NCBI GenBank assembly: GCA_002711995.1
Contig: PASN01000013.1
Location: 62,001 to 126,000 of the forward strand
From: Halobacteriovoraceae bacterium
Lineage (GTDB): Bacteria > Bdellovibrionota > Bacteriovoracia > Bacteriovoracales > Bacteriovoracaceae
Length of the DNA stretch: 64,000 bases
Direction of reading: 5' to 3'
Position 1 is the stretch's first letter; each line of letters starts with the position of its first letter. This document shows, piece after piece, positions 33,151 to 41,237 of this stretch. The notes below the pieces were generated by a model. It was not told where the DNA came from. It saw only the letters and a program-made list of their open reading frames with translations, and did not search any database. Both the position numbers and the translations under genes were made by a program.

Positions 33151-34224
33151 ATGTCAATGTTTGATAAACTGGACGAAGTGGTAAATCGTTACGAAGAACT
33201 TACCGAAAAAATGGCAGATCCCACTCTTTATGATCGCCAAGCAGAATTTAAGGCCGTTTCCGAAGAGCGCTCCAATATTGAAGAGCTCGTGCAAACCTAT
33301 AAGTATTACAAAAAAATCAAGTCGGACTTAGAAGGCGCAAAAGACCTTCTAAAATCTGAAACTGATGAAGAAATGAGAGAAATGGCCAAAGAAGAAGTTT
33401 CCGAATACGAAGCGGAGATGCCAGGTCTTGAGGACAAATTAAAAATACTTCTTCTTCCCAAAGATCCTTTGGATAATAAGAACTGTATTGTGGAGATTAG
33501 AGCTGGAGCTGGTGGGGATGAGGCATCAATATTCGTTCAAGACGTTTGGAGAATGTACAAAAACTACTGGTCTACTCTAGGCTTTAAGTCTGAGCTTGTA
33601 TCTGTGAGTGAGTCTGACAAAGGTGTTAAGGAAGTTATCCTTAACGTTACAGGTGACAAGGTTTACTCTCAAATGAAATATGAATCGGGCGTTCACAGAG
33701 TTCAAAGAGTGCCTGAGACCGAATCTCAAGGTAGGGTGCACACTTCCACAATAACTGTGGCGGTTATGCCTGAAGCTGATGAAGTTGAATTTGAGCTTGA
33801 TATGAATGAAGTTCGTATTGATGTTTACCGATCCGGTGGAAAAGGTGGACAGTCTGTTAACACCACCGACTCTGCTGTTAGAGTTACCCACACTCCAACA
33901 GGTGTTCAGGTGGCCATCCAGGATGAAAAGTCACAACATAAAAACAAAGAAAAGGCCTTAAAGATTCTAAGAGCAAGAATCTACGACAGCATGGTGCAGG
34001 CTGCTCATGATGTAGAAGCCGAAAAAAGAAGAGGTCTAGTTGGAAAAGGGGATCGTTCTGAAAGAATTAGAACTTACAACTTTCCACAAGGACGTCTTAC
34101 AGATCATAGAATTAACCTAACTCTCTATAGCTTGGATAAAATTATTGAAGGAGACTTATCTCCTGTTATAGACGCTTTAGTGGCGCATAACCAAGCACAG
34201 CTACTTAAGGGTGAAGAAGATTAA
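33151..34224 (+). CDS. prfA: Peptide chain release factor 1
   Basis: A 357-residue class I release factor reading UAA and UAG. The catalytic GGQ is at 232-234 (SGGKGGQSVNTTDSAVR), and the stop-codon-reading PxT tripeptide is PET at 188-190 (RVPETESQGRVHTS), which distinguishes RF1 from RF2. It begins 3 bases after the DUF1385 gene and is coupled to prmC, whose product methylates the GGQ glutamine. Confidence 0.96.
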   Translation: MSMFDKLDEVVNRYEELTEKMADPTLYDRQAEFKAVSEERSNIEELVQTYKYYKKIKSDLEGAKDLLKSETDEEMREMAKEEVSEYEAEMPGLEDKLKILLLPKDPLDNKNCIVEIRAGAGGDEASIFVQDVWRMYKNYWSTLGFKSELVSVSESDKGVKEVILNVTGDKVYSQMKYESGVHRVQRVPETESQGRVHTSTITVAVMPEADEVEFELDMNEVRIDVYRSGGKGGQSVNTTDSAVRVTHTPTGVQVAIQDEKSQHKNKEKALKILRARIYDSMVQAAHDVEAEKRRGLVGKGDRSERIRTYNFPQGRLTDHRINLTLYSLDKIIEGDLSPVIDALVAHNQAQLLKGEED

Positions 34225-35065
34225 GACTGTTGAGAGCTTCATCCAATGTTTTTTTGAAGAAAACATTGAGCAGTTGAAGCTCAACTATCCTGGCATCAGC
34301 GCTAGGATACTGATAGATGTCTTTTGCCAGTTTTTCAACAACTCGGCAAGAAACGCAATGACAAAAGATTCAATGGATCCTTTTTTTATGAGAATAAAAG
34401 AAGGAGTTCCATTGGAATACATTGTAGAAGAAAAATTTTTCTTCAATTCACCTTTCTATGTAAATCCAAATGTTTTAATTCCAAGAAATGAAACTGAAAT
34501 CTTGGTCGAAAAGGCCCTTGAGCATATCTCTAAAAGAGGCTGGAAGAGTTTTGCGGACATTGGAACTGGGTCTGGCTGTATAGCCCTTAGCTTACTGACC
34601 GAAAGCAGATCCCCGCTGAAGGGATTCGCTGTGGATGTGGATAGAAGCGCTCTCGATGTGTGTAAAACAAACCATAGAAGATTGAAAAGCAAGATGCCTA
34701 TAGATTCATCTCTTGAGCTACTCCTTGGAGATCGAATCGACCCGCTACAGGAATCTGTGGACTTTATAGTAACCAACCCTCCCTACATTGATGACAACGA
34801 AGGACGAAAGGGTGTGCACCATCAAACAGACGGGCATGAACCTGAGTTGTCCTTGTACCTTCCTGAAGGAGAGTATGATTCTTGGTTTGAAAAACTTTTT
34901 AAAGACTCTCACCGTATGATTAATGATGGGGGAGCTTTATTGATGGAAGGGCATGAAGATAAATTGGATGCACTGAAAGATCTATCGTTGACAGTATTTA
35001 ACAACGCTAAAATAATTCAAGACTACACAGGCGCAAAAAGATTTTTATTCGCCTATAAAGATTAA
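34211..35065 (+). CDS. prmC: Release factor glutamine methyltransferase PrmC
   Basis: A 284-residue SAM-dependent methyltransferase (HemK family). The SAM loop FADIGTGSGCIALSLL and the substrate motif FIVTNPPYIDD are diagnostic, preceded by PLEYIVEEKFFFN and VLIPRNETEILVEKAL. It methylates the GGQ Gln of release factors. It starts with GTG at 34211, overlapping prfA by 14 bp without a well-spaced ribosome site, so coupled translation is likely. Confidence 0.94.
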   Translation: MKKIKTVESFIQCFFEENIEQLKLNYPGISARILIDVFCQFFNNSARNAMTKDSMDPFFMRIKEGVPLEYIVEEKFFFNSPFYVNPNVLIPRNETEILVEKALEHISKRGWKSFADIGTGSGCIALSLLTESRSPLKGFAVDVDRSALDVCKTNHRRLKSKMPIDSSLELLLGDRIDPLQESVDFIVTNPPYIDDNEGRKGVHHQTDGHEPELSLYLPEGEYDSWFEKLFKDSHRMINDGGALLMEGHEDKLDALKDLSLTVFNNAKIIQDYTGAKRFLFAYKD

Positions 35066-35082
35066 ACTTAAGGAAAAGTTAT

Positions 35083-36336
35083 ATGGATTACCTAGATATC
35101 CAAGGGCCTTGCGCTCTTAAAGGAACCGTTAAGGTTTCAAGCTCTAAAAACGCTTCTCTACCAATTCTTGCGGCTACATTGCTATATCCAGGAAAATGTA
35201 GATTCACTAACCTTCCTGAGTTAAGCGATATTAATTTTTTTATTCAAATTCTTCAAAGTTTAGGCGCTACTTGTGAAGAGGGCACTGTGGATGCCTCAAG
35301 CATAGAGTCTTACCAGGCAGATTATGACCTTGTTAGAAAAATGAGGGCATCAGTTCTGGTTTTGGGGCCTCTATTGTCTAGGTTTAAGCAGGCCAGAGTT
35401 TCCTTGCCAGGCGGTTGTGCCATAGGCTCCAGGCCTGTTGATATTCACTTAAGTGGAATGGAAAAACTTGGTGCCAATATCAAAATTGAGGCCGGCTATA
35501 TTGAAGCAAGTTGCGAAAAGTTAGTGGGAGCGAAGATTGTCCTCCCTTTCCCTTCTGTGGGAGCAACAGAAAATCTCATGATGGCCGCGGCCTACGCCGA
35601 GGGAGAAACCATTATAGACAATGCTGCAAGAGAGCCCGAAATTGAAGACCTGGCCAATTTTATGACCAAGCTTGGTTTTTCTGTCGAAGGTGCCGGAACA
35701 TCAACGATTGTTATTAAAGGCAGAAGCGTCGAGGAGATGAGCTCCATTGAGGTTACACATGAAATAATCGGCGATCGAATAGAGGCCGCAACCTATATAA
35801 TTGGCGCTCTGATCACAAATTCCACAGCTAGAGTGGAAGGTTTTAAAAGTGTCCATCTAGATATTGTGTTGGACACACTTAAGTCAATGGGCGCTCAGCT
35901 TTTAATTGAAGAAGACGCTGTTGAGGTTAGGCCTTCTGGGCAACTTAGCGGCACGCGAGTTGAGACAGCTCCTTATCCTGGGTTTCCAACTGATGCGCAG
36001 GCCCAATTGATGGCCTTAATGGGTGTATGCAAAGGTGACTCTCAAATATCTGAACATATCTTTGAAAACCGTTTTATGCATGTTCCTGAACTTGCAAGAA
36101 TGGGCTACGATATTAAAGTGGATGGGCGGGTCGCATATATTAAAGGTGAATCCAGCTTAAAGGCTGCTCCGGTTATGTGCACAGACCTCAGGGCAAGCGC
36201 TGCTTTGGTGTTGGCCGCTATGGCCGCGGAAGGCACGTCTCAAATAAACAGGATTTATCACCTTGATAGAGGCTATGCAAAACTTGCTGATAAATTAAAA
36301 AGTTTAAATGTGAATATAGAGAGGGTAAAGCAATGA
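35083..36336 (+). CDS. murA: UDP-N-acetylglucosamine 1-carboxyvinyltransferase
   Basis: A 417-residue enolpyruvyl transferase for the first committed step of peptidoglycan synthesis. The catalytic Cys112 lies in SLPGGCAIGSRPVDIHL, the position that confers fosfomycin sensitivity. SSKNASLPILAATLL at the N-terminus, GATENLMMAA and DLRASAALVLAA at the C-terminus are typical. An AAGGA site precedes the ATG, and the stop overlaps the hinT-like start as ATGA. Confidence 0.96.
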   Translation: MDYLDIQGPCALKGTVKVSSSKNASLPILAATLLYPGKCRFTNLPELSDINFFIQILQSLGATCEEGTVDASSIESYQADYDLVRKMRASVLVLGPLLSRFKQARVSLPGGCAIGSRPVDIHLSGMEKLGANIKIEAGYIEASCEKLVGAKIVLPFPSVGATENLMMAAAYAEGETIIDNAAREPEIEDLANFMTKLGFSVEGAGTSTIVIKGRSVEEMSSIEVTHEIIGDRIEAATYIIGALITNSTARVEGFKSVHLDIVLDTLKSMGAQLLIEEDAVEVRPSGQLSGTRVETAPYPGFPTDAQAQLMALMGVCKGDSQISEHIFENRFMHVPELARMGYDIKVDGRVAYIKGESSLKAAPVMCTDLRASAALVLAAMAAEGTSQINRIYHLDRGYAKLADKLKSLNVNIERVKQ

Positions 36337-36677
36337 GTGATTGTCTATTCTGCAAAATTATCGAAGGCGAGATTCCATCCAAGAAAGTTTATGAAGATGA
36401 CACTGTTCTTGGATTTGAAGATATTAAACCAAATGCAAAAGAGCATTATCTATTCATTTCAAAAGATCACTCTAAAAATGTTAACGACATGTCCGAAAAA
36501 AATCCTGATTCGATAGTGCATGTTTATAATGCAATAAGAAAGTTTACTCGAGAGAATGGTCTCGAAGAAAGCGGCTTTCGAGTGGTCACCAATACCAACC
36601 GAAACAGCGGTCAGGTCGTCTTTCACACCCATTTCCATGTTCTTGGAGGAGAGCCTTTAAAGGGCTTTGGAGCCTAA
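36333..36677 (+). CDS. HIT-family nucleotide hydrolase (HinT-like)
   Basis: A 114-residue histidine-triad protein. It has CLFCKIIEGEIPSKKVYEDD at the N-terminus and the triad HTHFHVLGGEPL at the C-terminus. HinT proteins hydrolyse adenosine phosphoramidates and aminoacyl-AMP. It ends the rho-murA operon, coupled to murA by a 4-bp overlap. Confidence 0.93.
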   Translation: MSDCLFCKIIEGEIPSKKVYEDDTVLGFEDIKPNAKEHYLFISKDHSKNVNDMSEKNPDSIVHVYNAIRKFTRENGLEESGFRVVTNTNRNSGQVVFHTHFHVLGGEPLKGFGA

Positions 36678-36690
36678 CTCTTTTTGGAAC

Positions 36691-36734
36691 GGCCTGTTTC
36701 AGAAACAGTGTTTCAGAAACAAGCTGTTTCGGCC
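36691..36734. repeat. Tandem GTTTC/GAAAC palindromes flanked by GGCC
   Basis: CTGTTTCAGAAACAG (36694-36708) is a perfect palindrome. TGTTTCAGAAACA (36709-36721) follows immediately, and a third half-site CTGTTTC lies at 36724-36730. GGCC bounds the block on both sides. The two palindrome centres are 14 bp apart. It may be an operator for the regulator gene downstream or a structured mRNA end for hinT; there is no T run. Confidence 0.6.
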
Positions 36735-36818
36735 ATCGTGAAAAATATACACTCATTGTCCCGCAGCGATTGAGACTGTTGGCAATCTATCATATCACCT
36801 TCCCATACAAAATTGAGT

Positions 36819-36836
36819 TGCAAAGAATTGTTTGCA
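36819..36836. promoter_or_regulatory. Inverted repeat upstream of the TIGR02147-like gene
   Basis: TGCAAA and TTTGCA (36819-36824, 36831-36836) flank a 6-base spacer, about 40 bp before the regulator start. Its position fits an operator or promoter-proximal site. Confidence 0.35.
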
Positions 36837-36874
36837 CTCTTTGTCGAATACCCCAACGACAAACGGAGAAGACG

Positions 36875-37285
36875 ATGAATATTTACACTTACACCCGGCC
36901 AGAGCTTTACCTTAAAGATATGCTTGCTGCTAAAAAAGAAAAAAATCCCCAATTTTCTTTAAGAGCATGGGCAAGACTGCTAGGAATGAAAACTCACACC
37001 CCCTTGCAATTAATGTTGGCAAGCAAGCGTCCAATCCCAAAGAAGTATATTCCCTTGTTTGGAAAATCTCTTAATCTATCTGATGAAGAGATCGTTTACT
37101 TGGAAATTATGATTGACCATCAAAGGGCGAGAAACGAGGAGCAAAAGAAGAAGTGTTTCGACCGTATGCAAAACGTAAGAAACTCAAAACTTTCCCAAGC
37201 TGAAACAACAGTTCAGGAGGAAGAAAAAGCTCCAGGCCTAGTACTGATTAAAACTGAAGAGAATTCAGTAAACGCTTACAACTAA
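36875..37285 (+). CDS. Short TIGR02147-like helix-turn-helix regulator
   Basis: A 136-residue protein. The start at 36875 follows GGAGAAG. The first 100 residues resemble the N-terminal part of the TIGR02147 family common in Bdellovibrio relatives: YLKDMLAAKK, FSLRAWARLLGMKTHTPLQL, then IPKKYIPLFGKSLNLSDEE and VYLEIMIDHQRAR. The family's longer C-terminal region is missing, replaced by a charged tail, so this is a half-length member. It probably binds DNA. Two palindromic elements lie upstream and may be its own sites. Confidence 0.72.
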   Translation: MNIYTYTRPELYLKDMLAAKKEKNPQFSLRAWARLLGMKTHTPLQLMLASKRPIPKKYIPLFGKSLNLSDEEIVYLEIMIDHQRARNEEQKKKCFDRMQNVRNSKLSQAETTVQEEEKAPGLVLIKTEENSVNAYN

Positions 37286-37305
37286 AAAAAGAGGGCAACG
37301 CCCTC
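37284..37305 (-). terminator. Intrinsic terminator for the minus-strand gene at 37363-38124
   Basis: On the minus strand GAGGGC and GCCCTC form a stem with a 3-base loop, followed by seven T residues. It sits beyond the stop of the minus-strand gene and overlaps the end of the convergent regulator gene. Confidence 0.65.
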
Positions 37306-37325
37306 TCTCTCTCTCAATACTCTTT

Positions 37326-37364
37326 CCGTCTTGGCCACCCCTCAGGTCAAGACGGATTTTTTTT
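37326..37364 (+). terminator. Intrinsic terminator for the TIGR02147-like gene
   Basis: CCGTCTTGGCC and GGTCAAGACGG form an 11-bp stem (one G-T pair) around an 8-base loop, followed by eight T residues. Together with the minus-strand terminator it makes a facing pair between convergent genes. Confidence 0.85.
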
Positions 37365-38124
37365 ATTGTTCCGCTTGAAGTCCAGAAAAGATTGCTATCA
37401 AAATAGATTTTTGGAGTTGGTTGAAAGTCTTAAGCCTTGCCATTAGAAGAATAGGGCTTAGTCCAATCTGCACTGTCGCGACAAGTTTGCCGTTTGCAGA
37501 ATCAAACTCAGTAATATTGAAAAATTCTCCAAACTCGTTTTCATATTCTTTCATTACTTTTTCTTCTTTTTCCTCACCTTCAAAAATTTGAGGGCTTTTG
37601 AATCCTGTAACGTAAGAGTGGGAAAGACTCGGCTTGTCGTTCTTTTCACTACGAGGCTCTTTCACATCGTGAAAAATCGCAGTTAGTTGTGTTGTACCCA
37701 AGTTTGTTTTAATTAAAAACCAAAGCTCTTCAAAGAATGCATTGCGATCGGTTCTCCAAAGATCCTTCAGGTAGGTGATCGTTGGGTAGATATGTTCAAC
37801 TGTTTTGATGTTGTTGTTAAGAATCCAGCGAGCATTTACTTTTGCATATAGGTCGCAAAGTTCTTCATAATTTAAAGATTCAAAAGATTCCACGTCCAAA
37901 CCTAAGCTGTCTGCTCCCACTACAGGGTAGAACTTTTCTTCATCTTCAAAAGTTTTTTGAAGTCCTTCCGGTGGGTTTTGTCCTAGAAAAAATAGAAGGT
38001 TTAAATTGGTGTCTTTGATTTCAACAGTGTCCAAGACCCGAGACTCAACTGTTGATGAGTCCACCTTTAGCTCTTTTAGCAAAAACTGGCTTTCAGACTT
38101 CACAAGTCCTATGTTGATTTGCAT
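37363..38124 (-). CDS. Hypothetical cytoplasmic protein, 253 aa
   Basis: An acidic protein without signal peptide or membrane helix. It begins MQINIGLVKSESQFLLKEL and has a helical core (LCDLYAKVNARWILNN, IYPTITYLKDLWRTDRNAFFEELWFLI) and a C-terminal helix LLMARLKTFNQLQKSILIA. An AGAGGA site lies 9 bases before the ATG. No family is recognised. It is monocistronic, with its own terminator. Confidence 0.7.
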   Translation of the reverse strand: MQINIGLVKSESQFLLKELKVDSSTVESRVLDTVEIKDTNLNLLFFLGQNPPEGLQKTFEDEEKFYPVVGADSLGLDVESFESLNYEELCDLYAKVNARWILNNNIKTVEHIYPTITYLKDLWRTDRNAFFEELWFLIKTNLGTTQLTAIFHDVKEPRSEKNDKPSLSHSYVTGFKSPQIFEGEEKEEKVMKEYENEFGEFFNITEFDSANGKLVATVQIGLSPILLMARLKTFNQLQKSILIAIFSGLQAEQ

Positions 38125-38202
38125 AGTGAAATATCCTCTTAAATTGGTCGGTTATGAATTTAAATCATTCTAACAGAGCTTGATTTAAGTTACAATACTG
38201 GC

Positions 38203-38829
38203 ATGGGCCTAACAAAGTGCGTAGTAATTTTAATCTTTCTGTCCTTGAGCGCTTCAGCTCAAGACGAGCGATTCTTTCGTAAAATCTTCACGGATGAATT
38301 GAATCTGAAAAAGCCACGGCCTTCTGCGAAAATAAAGGTCTCCAGCCCCCTTTATATGGTGGATATCAATAGAGATTGTATTAAAGAGGGGGTTGTAACT
38401 TCTAAAAGGGATGGGCAAGACTTCTTTGAAATCAAAGATAAGTTCGGAGTGGTAAGGTTCTCTCTGAAGCTGAACGCAAAAGGCGTGGACTCCAGCGTTT
38501 ATAAGGTTGAGCTTAAAACAATAACACCCACGGCGGACGTAATGCTAGTTCACTTTTATGAAGGCTATTCAGGAGTGTTCGACTACAAGGCGACTGCTAG
38601 GCTTTTCTTTGTGGTCATTGAAAATAGGGATCTTAAAAAAATATACCCTTACAAAGGTCCTGCATTTTTCCTCGAAAGAGAGAAGGTAGGCAATCAATAC
38701 AACTTAAGAAAGTATCATGTAAACGTTCTGGACTATAATGGTAACGGACACAATGAAGTGTCCGTTACCTATAATAATATTCAAAGATTGTATTTTTATA
38801 AAACGAAAGGACTTTGGCAGACTCTCTAG
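38203..38829 (+). CDS. Exported hypothetical protein, 208 aa
   Basis: A signal peptide (CVVILIFLSLSASAQ) leads a mainly beta-stranded domain. The C-terminal VLDYNGNGHNEVSVTY resembles a calcium-binding FG-GAP or dockerin-like loop. No Shine-Dalgarno precedes the ATG. Instead TACAAT (38191-38196) sits 6 bases before it, so the message may be leaderless. It ends 4 bp inside the convergent gene. Function is unknown. Confidence 0.68.
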   Translation: MGLTKCVVILIFLSLSASAQDERFFRKIFTDELNLKKPRPSAKIKVSSPLYMVDINRDCIKEGVVTSKRDGQDFFEIKDKFGVVRFSLKLNAKGVDSSVYKVELKTITPTADVMLVHFYEGYSGVFDYKATARLFFVVIENRDLKKIYPYKGPAFFLEREKVGNQYNLRKYHVNVLDYNGNGHNEVSVTYNNIQRLYFYKTKGLWQTL

Positions 38830-39200
38830 GAGGCCTTTTTAATTTCTTCGTTTTCTTCTGAAGAGTCTTTCATGTAGTCTGAAAGATTGGCGACATTGCC
38901 AGTCTCAGTGGTTTGAGATGTTGAGGCCCCTCTTGTAATTCCAAACCACATGGCGAATGGAAGTAAAATAAAGCTAAAGAGAACAATTGTTGGAACCCAT
39001 TCTGACCATGCTGAACCTGAAGTTTCTTCTGCTTGAACTGTATTCCCAAATTCAAAAGCAAACTGCTGGTTTTCTGGCACTTCTGCATAGCTTTCTGTTT
39101 CCACTCCCACAAAGTCTTCAACTGCTGGTTTTCTTGCATGTGCCAGCGGCATAATAAAGAGGGCGATTAGTCCAAAATACAAAAAATTCTTGATTCTCAT
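38826..39200 (-). CDS. Exported single-span membrane protein, 124 aa
   Basis: A signal peptide (FGLIALFIMPLAHA) is followed by an acidic extracytoplasmic segment, then a hydrophobic helix (WVPTIVLFSFILLPFAMWFGI, about residues 68-88) and a polar acidic tail. TAAGGAG precedes the ATG. The layout is type I membrane topology. No family is recognised. Confidence 0.7.
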   Translation of the reverse strand: MRIKNFLYFGLIALFIMPLAHARKPAVEDFVGVETESYAEVPENQQFAFEFGNTVQAEETSGSAWSEWVPTIVLFSFILLPFAMWFGITRGASTSQTTETGNVANLSDYMKDSSEENEEIKKAS

Positions 39201-39353
39201 ACAGGTCTCCTTAGATTTCTATTCGGCTAGTTGTCCCTAATTCTTAATATTTCTTTTTTAAAGGCAAAATTGACCTGAGGAATATGTACTAAAGTTCTTG
39301 TTTATACCTTCCGATATGACGATTAAGTTGAACCTGCTTAAGGGCGTAAAGTT

Positions 39354-40058
39354 ATGAAAGAATTTACCGCAATCGTTGTTTTAATGTCTGTCTTCACCTT
39401 TGGATTAGGGGAGGCGGGACTTTGGGAAGACTTCAAAAAGACTGCCGAAACCACTCATAAATATGAGTATAAGGCCTTGAGCTATTCCAAAGAGATTAGA
39501 ATGCTTAAAAAGAAAAATGAGTCGCTTAGGGCCGAAGTTGCAAAACTCAGGTCTGAGAAAGAACATTTAAAAATGGCAATGGCAGGTAAAAAGAGAGATA
39601 GGGCCATCGCAAGCATTCCTAAGAAATCTGTTAACGATCTTGTTAATTTTGACTTGTATAAGTGGAGTCCTGAAAAGCTTCTGGGTGTGGGCGAAAAAGC
39701 GCTGCACTTTAAAAAGTATGAAAAGTCTGCTCAATTCTACAATACATTGCTTGAGAAATATCCTGAACACGCTTCGATCAACGACAAGGTTCTATTCGAG
39801 GCGGGGATTGCCGCATATGAATCCAAGAAACATTATGATTGGGCCGTGGCCCACTTTTCTTCTCTTGTAAGAAAGCATCCTAGATCAAAGCTTTACCGTG
39901 GAGCAAAACTATGGCTAGGTCTTTCACACTTTCATAAGGGCAACCATGAGAAATTCGTGGCGACCGTTGAAGAGTTTAGATCAAAGTATAGAAACACCAA
40001 AGAGTGGAAAGTTCTTAGCAACTATTACGAAGACATCGCTTATAGATATAAGAAGTAG
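39354..40058 (+). CDS. Exported coiled-coil/TPR protein, CpoB-like
   Basis: A 234-residue protein with a signal peptide (IVVLMSVFTFGLGEA), a short coiled coil (residues 45-75) and three tetratricopeptide-like repeats (LLGVGEKALHFKKYEKSAQF, VLFEAGIAAYESKKHYDWAV, AKLWLGLSHFHKGNHEKF). The order coiled coil then TPR is that of CpoB/YbgF, which coordinates outer-membrane constriction and peptidoglycan synthesis. No tol-pal genes are adjacent, so the name is only an analogy. It lies 6 bp upstream of a FecR-like protein gene. Confidence 0.72.
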   Translation: MKEFTAIVVLMSVFTFGLGEAGLWEDFKKTAETTHKYEYKALSYSKEIRMLKKKNESLRAEVAKLRSEKEHLKMAMAGKKRDRAIASIPKKSVNDLVNFDLYKWSPEKLLGVGEKALHFKKYEKSAQFYNTLLEKYPEHASINDKVLFEAGIAAYESKKHYDWAVAHFSSLVRKHPRSKLYRGAKLWLGLSHFHKGNHEKFVATVEEFRSKYRNTKEWKVLSNYYEDIAYRYKK

Positions 40059-40064
40059 GTTCAT

Positions 40065-41153
40065 ATGCGCTCATTAGCACTTTTTATTTTACTATTTACT
40101 GCACAGGCCCAAGCAAAAATTATTGCTAGGGTTTTGGACGTTGGTGGCAACTCATTTGTTTTTGACTCCAGAGGACAGTCTAAGCAATTAAGGTTTGGCT
40201 CCAAAATATACGACATGTCAGAAGTCATGGTGGATGATTCATCCTATTTAACGGTTCTAGATCAGTCGGACAATGTTCACCACTTTTCAGGCGGAAGCTA
40301 TGCGAAGTTTTATAATAACCTTTTGGAGATAAAGAACGGTTATGTTTGGACTAGCGCCAAGAAGCCGGCCTTAATTAACACGATTAACTCTGTGATAAGT
40401 TATAGCTCTGGCCAATTTATAACATCAGTAAATAGTTCAAGTCTTAAAACTCAAGTGCTTTCACTTACCGCCTCTCCAAGACTTGCAAGCTCTTTGGAGC
40501 CTAATCTATCGATTTCTGTTCCAGCAGGGCACTTTTCTTTTATTGACCAAAGTTATGAAAAGGGTCTTCCGAGAAGACCGACTCGAGTAGGTTTAAACTC
40601 TTATAAAAATATTAAAGGTCTTTTCGCCAATGTTAAGGGCCTTGAAAATACCAAGTTTGAAAAAACACTATTTTCAAATGGTGCTTCTTCAGCATCCAGA
40701 AAGATCGCCTCTGTTAGCCCCAGACCTGTTGAGGTAACCCCATCAAGAAAAAAGGGGAAGGTCATTTTTCTAAAAACTGCAAAGAGAGGTCCTGCAAGCG
40801 TGAAAAAAGAGAGCGCTATGGATTACTATAAGTCTGTGCTTCCAAAGCCAAAGAAGAAAGTTGTTAAAAAACCTAAAAAGGTCAAGATTAAGTACTATGG
40901 CTTTGACTTTAGCAAAAAAACAAAGAGAACTATCAAAAACACAAAAGTGGTTATTCAGCCCGTAAAAAAGAAGCAATCAGTTAAGCGGGTTCCGGCCTCT
41001 GCTCATACGAGAGGCATTATAAATGAAATAAATTCCGCTTTTGAAAAAAGCCTGAATAACAAGGTCATTAACAATAAGCGCCACTCTGATGAAGTTAATC
41101 AATTGATTGATGAACTCAAGAGTTTTAAGAAAGACTATTCCAAACATTATTAA
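40065..41153 (+). CDS. Exported FecR-like protein with Lys-rich C-terminus
   Basis: A 362-residue protein with a signal peptide (LALFILLFTAQAQA). The first 150 residues look like a divergent FecR domain: LRFGSKIYDMSEVMVDDSSYLTV and AKFYNNLLEIKNGYVW. The central and C-terminal parts are very basic (repeated KPKKKVVKKPKKVK segments) and end in a helix. A peptidoglycan- or surface-binding role is possible. It probably shares a transcript with the TPR protein gene. Confidence 0.65.
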   Translation: MRSLALFILLFTAQAQAKIIARVLDVGGNSFVFDSRGQSKQLRFGSKIYDMSEVMVDDSSYLTVLDQSDNVHHFSGGSYAKFYNNLLEIKNGYVWTSAKKPALINTINSVISYSSGQFITSVNSSSLKTQVLSLTASPRLASSLEPNLSISVPAGHFSFIDQSYEKGLPRRPTRVGLNSYKNIKGLFANVKGLENTKFEKTLFSNGASSASRKIASVSPRPVEVTPSRKKGKVIFLKTAKRGPASVKKESAMDYYKSVLPKPKKKVVKKPKKVKIKYYGFDFSKKTKRTIKNTKVVIQPVKKKQSVKRVPASAHTRGIINEINSAFEKSLNNKVINNKRHSDEVNQLIDELKSFKKDYSKHY

Positions 41154-41204
41154 GGCAAAAAAGGCCCTATCCTATTGAATTATAAAGAATTGATATAAAC
41201 TCTA

Positions 41205-41227
41205 GTTACTAATATTTTAATAGTAAC
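41205..41227. promoter_or_regulatory. Inverted repeat in the guaB leader
   Basis: GTTACTA (41205-41211) and TAGTAAC (41221-41227) form a 7-bp hairpin that ends 1 base before the guaB ribosome site GAGGG. It could be an operator or an mRNA hairpin affecting ribosome access. Confidence 0.45.
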
Positions 41228-41237
41228 GAGGGTTTAT

